From the NCBI GenBank assembly GCA_015501055.1, contig JADNYV010000012.1, positions 248,001-312,000 on the forward strand: a DNA stretch of 64,000 bases. The letters are read 5' to 3'. Within the stretch, counting starts at the first letter, position 1; every line of letters starts with the position of its first letter. The stretch is from Mucidula mucida (taxonomy: Eukaryota; Basidiomycota; Agaricomycetes; Agaricales; Physalacriaceae). Shown here one piece after another: positions 60,339 through 64,000 of the stretch. Below the pieces are notes generated by a model that searched no databases, was not told where the DNA came from, and saw only the letters and a program-made list of their open reading frames with translations. The position numbers and the translations under genes were made by a program.

Positions 60339-62371
60339 TCAGAACATAACGGCCGGTGAGTTTTCTACTTGATCTATCGGTACCTTGTGGCCAACCAGTG
60401 TCCGGATGTTGTTGATGCCATATCTGATAAAAACAGTCAAAATAAGCAAGGGAGCACGATGATCTACTGACCGAATCATCGTAGGGCGCTCAAGACTAAG
60501 ACCCCATCCATGCACGCGAACATCTTTAGGGAAGCCCATAGGCTCCAACATCTCTGGACGGAACATGCCACTATTCCCGACCTCGACCCACTTATTTAAC
60601 ATTGGATGGAACGCGAAAATCTCGAGCGATGGCTACCGACCAGTCAGACTGAGACGACGAGAGCGAAGAAATACACTGACCTCCGTGTAAGGGTTATACG
60701 CAGGCTTGAACCTCACTTTCTCGATACCCATCTTCTTAAAGAAGACGCGCATGAAACCTGCACAGTGTAAACCGGCAGTTCTAGTGTATAAGGATGTCGA
60801 TTGGACGTACCAATGAGATCAGCCAACGTCAAATTTCGATCAGCAACGACACCCTCTACTTGGTGGAATTCTGCCAGATGTGTGGCGTCCATAGTCTCGT
60901 TCCTGAAGACGCGATCTATACTGAAAAGCTTTGCAGGTGTGAATCCATCGTCCGACTTTCCATGTTCGGTTGTCGATTTACCACCATGCGTGAACTCACT
61001 CTCATCGCCCTCGACCTTCTCTCCTCGACATTTAGCGGCAAGTTTGTACAACATGTGTGCCGAGGAGGCGGTAGTGTGGGTTCTGAGTAAGAGTTTCGAA
61101 GATTCCTCGGGTGCCCACGGGGCTCGGTATCCTGTTGAACCGAAATCACCGTGCTCGTGCACTTTTGCAACCCTCTCATAGTATGCCTTCTCAGGAGGCA
61201 AGGAGTGAGGAGGGTCTTGTAAATCAGCTGCCTGCAGTTCTTCAATGAAAACATCACTGACCGGATATGTAAAAGGTATCCTGTAGATCCGAGCTGGGTG
61301 TTGTTGGGGAACGAACAAGGCGTCGAAGCACCAGAAACCAGACTCGACATAGGATTGTGTGGGCATCTCTGCAAAGCTGTTCCGGAGCACTTAGTAGGAA
61401 CCAAGAGGCGGAGAGAATGTATTTACCCCATTTCTAAGAAGATATTCCGTATCTCTTCGCGTACTTTGAGGAGCATGTGTAACGCGCCTCCACTTGTGGG
61501 TATGCCTTCTGCTTCGAAATTGTATTTCTTGAATTTGGATGTTTTCCACTTTCCACTTGATGGCAATCGCGTCAATGAGCGGAATGATAGCAAGTATTTC
61601 GACTCACGACGTTAACATTTCGGTGGTGAGGTCCGTCTCTGGTTTGCCGTGGAAGTGGTGAATTCGTGACCTTTATGCACGGTAAACCATTGCCCTTCCT
61701 AGCAATGCAATGAGTATCTATGGCGGATCGTACAGCTGCGAAGCCATACTTCTGAACGATCAGTTTTCGTTTGCGGAGATCGGCCAGGATTTTCTCGCCC
61801 GACTTGAGAGATCCAGTAGACTCTATCTCCTGAAGCTCAAGCTGGGTCGTGTCCTGGATGGTCTCTGTCTGATTTAATCATAAGCACGTATCCACGACCA
61901 GCTGGGCAATCCCTCACTGTTCTGACGAGTCCATCGCCCTCTTTCCCGATCCATCCGTTTTTGAAAGCGCGGCCCTGTCCAACTTTGGCGGTCTCATCAC
62001 CAACGAGTTTCTTGAGCGCAGCAGCGGGCACCGGTGCACCCTGTCCCTTGACAGGGAGCGCATTCCACACCCGTGCTTCGTGCGATCCCTCCTTGACGAT
62101 TAACGCACCCTCGGGCGTTAAGGAATGTGTAAAGACTTCATGGGTATCGTATTTTATCATCTAGGATCCATTTAGCGGGTCAACAAGACAACAACTGCAA
62201 TGTACCAACGTCGCGGCTGAGCAATGAATTGAGCGCGCCGAGAATAACGATCTGGTCATCGTTAGAGGCGGCGGGCGCGCTGGCGCCAGGGAGAATGAGC
62301 TGCCGGGTATCCTTTATCGTTGACTGAGCATCGAGGGTGTCGAGGACGAGCTGCTGTAGACGTTCCGCCAT
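60339..62371 (-). CDS. Phenylalanine-tRNA ligase alpha subunit (cytosolic)
   Basis: Charges tRNA-Phe as part of the alpha2-beta2 enzyme in the cytosol. The N-terminal tRNA-binding part shows [36 protein letters not shown] and VWNALP. The class II core shows [62 protein letters not shown] (motif 2) and [20 protein letters not shown] (motif 3), ending VENSPAVMF. About eight introns. The frame is disturbed at the C3 run 61693-61695 (K must join [12 protein letters not shown]), the T3 run 61643-61645 (STA must join [10 protein letters not shown]), and around 61250-61290, where [13 protein letters not shown] can only be read one frame away from its flanks. Yeast calls this gene FRS2. Confidence 0.92.
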
Positions 62372-62539
62372 GGTGGTGATAATTTGAGATTAAGATCGAG
62401 TCAGGAAAGGAAACTCAAATCACGTCAGCAGCTTTACTTGTAGTAAAGGTCGTGTACTCTTATGTGTCTTTCAGATAATGCGCTGAAGATGAAAGCTCAT
62501 GAGAACCGTAACTAATACATGTACAAGCGTAGCCCTTAT

Positions 62540-64000
62540 TCAAGCCGAAGACTTCTCGTCGTTCGTGCTATTATCCAACACTTCCTGGACACCCTTTTCG
62601 TGATCATGAACATGGTCGAGCAGATGCGGCTTCCAGTCGGCAGACCGCCATGGCTTAATGTTTGCACGATACATTTCGTCAACCTGAGGAACAGCATGAG
62701 TTCAAGCTCGAAGAAAAGACTTTGAAGTGACGTGCCTCTTCAAGACTTAGTCCTCTAGTTTCAGGAATGAAAAGTACACGTAGAACCATCCTGTGAAGTA
62801 GAAAGTTAAGTGATAAAACCATTGGAGGTCTTCTCACTTACCGAATGTCAACATTCCGAAGAATATCAACAAGATGAGAGGACCAATGCTAGAGAAGACT
62901 TTCAACGGGATGCAACGTCATCAAATGACAAACCTACTCTTCAGCGATACGCGGAGCGAAAAAAGATAGCAGGAAATTCCACAACCAGTTCGTTGCGCTT
63001 CCCAGGGCGATGGCTTTCGGTCGGACACGCAGGGGGAAGGACTCGCCAAGGTACACCCATCTGTGTTAGTATAATTAGAGGTGAATTACTTCTTTGCGAA
63101 ATCGACACCTACGGAACCGGTCCCCAGAAGATGGAGAACGAAAAGACATGCAAGACGGCAAAGGCGATCATGGTATCACCTAAATCGTACATGAGAACAA
63201 CAACACCCACAGTAGAGTCTGGGACTTACCTCCTTGCTTGTTGCGAGCCGTAAGCAGACTTGTAGGCGTCCCAGTAGGTGCCAGGGTAAAATGGCCAACA
63301 AGACCGGCCTAATAAACAGCGTTGGTTCCACGACGAGGCTTTTGGATGGAAGGAAAGCACGTACAATAAGAGAACATGCAGCCTCCATAACGGCTCCAAG
63401 AAGCAGAGACTAGATGCCAGTTTAGTGAGGACATCCAATATACGACTGCACGAACCACTTACGCGTCGACGTCCCCAAGCTTCGATGATATACTGTTACA
63501 GGTTAGCAAAGAGCATGATGGTGACAAAAAAGCATATATACCAGAGCAGGGACAGTTCCGACGACAGAGACGGCTCCTAGAATGGTCTGAATGACATACG
63601 GCGACAATCTACAGGAAGGCGCCGTTAAACCGATGCTGGACTGTATATATAGCAATAGACTCACTCGGTTCCAGCACTCTTGAAGAACGTATCGCCGTAG
63701 TAATCTTGGGTGCAGTATTCGAACGATTGAAAAATGGGTTGGACAAGGAAACTCACAGTAGAAGTTTTGGCCATTGAGTTGCTGAATGAACTGCAGCATC
63801 ATTCCGTTTATGGTGCGCTTCCACAGTGCATTTCTTGTCGAGAAACACTCAAGCCATGTCGCCTTTCCGTGCTCGTTCTCAGCTCTGATACCGAACATTA
63901 GTTCCTCAACCAACTCCTCAACCAATGGATCTTCAAGGGGACACTATTCAACTCTGCAATGACAGCGCGAGCCTCCTCTGTCCGATTGTGCCCAAAAGGT
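62540..64000 (-). CDS. MFS sugar transporter (partial, N terminus beyond window)
   Basis: A hexose-type transporter of the major facilitator superfamily, sugar porter family, acting in the plasma membrane. The visible part starts in the central cytosolic loop (EARAVIAELNS-like, VEELMFGIRAENEHGKATWLE) and includes FIQQLNGQNFYYYYGDTFF, IIEAWGRRRSLLLGA, HVFSFSIFWGPVPWVYLGES, FPLRVRPKAIALG, NWLWNFLLSFF and FYVYFSFLKTRGLSLEEVDEM. These are the substrate-path QQLNG-type motif, the PESPR-to-GRR loop and the PxRxR motif of sugar porters. The cytosolic tail ends VLDNSTNDEKSSA with a TGA at 62540-62542. About eight short introns. The N-terminal six helices lie beyond position 64000. Confidence 0.85.

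Overview
This window is nuclear DNA of a filamentous basidiomycete, most likely an Agaricomycete. The genes are dense, sit on both strands and are cut by many short GT-AG introns of about 45-65 bases. Several families have a mushroom-type form: an Asl1-like GH128 glucanase, a DUF1996 secreted pair, leucine-rich F-box proteins, a Dicer and a BTB protein. About 30 genes can be supported, most of them housekeeping genes. There are no mobile elements, rRNA genes or CRISPR arrays, and no tRNA was recognised by eye.

Layout. 0-8.6 kb: a SAM methyltransferase, then on the minus strand an AGC kinase (DMPK/ROCK-like) and an importin-11-type karyopherin. 9-15 kb: the Slx4 nuclease scaffold, folylpolyglutamate synthase, a TXNDC9/phosducin-like protein and a tiny unknown gene. 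15.4-25.6 kb, all plus strand: Dicer, peroxin PEX2, the LCL3 endonuclease, a BTB protein and an unknown membrane-anchored protein. 25.7-32.5 kb: an F-box protein, LSM4, a small unknown gene, splicing factor CDC5/CEF1 and a one-BRCT protein. 32.6-36.6 kb: a divergent pair of secreted carbohydrate enzymes (GH128 and aldose 1-epimerase). 36.8-50.4 kb: an unknown gene, primase small subunit, a polytopic membrane protein with an acidic tract, EFR3, a ThrE/Prm10-type transporter and an F-box protein. 50.6-58.4 kb: two tandem DUF1996 proteins and a large protein with an XPF-like inactive nuclease fold plus a helix-hairpin-helix end, a candidate ZIP2/SHOC1 relative. 58.8-64 kb: a Cys-rich single-pass membrane protein, the cytosolic Phe-tRNA synthetase alpha subunit and a hexose-type MFS transporter that runs off the right edge.

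The genes do not form one pathway. Themes shared by neighbours are nucleic-acid maintenance and processing (Slx4, Dicer, LCL3, LSM4, CDC5, BRCT protein, primase, ZIP2-like protein) and secreted carbohydrate processing (GH128 and epimerase).

The most striking window-wide signal is that conserved genes repeatedly change reading frame by one base, nearly always inside or beside a short homopolymer and usually as a missing base. At least twenty such places can be located, in the kinase, importin, TXNDC9, Dicer, F-box, CDC5, primase, ThrE, DUF1996 and PheRS genes among others. Because essential single-copy genes are hit, uncorrected sequencing error is the simplest explanation. Gene spans below join across these sites and are marked accordingly.
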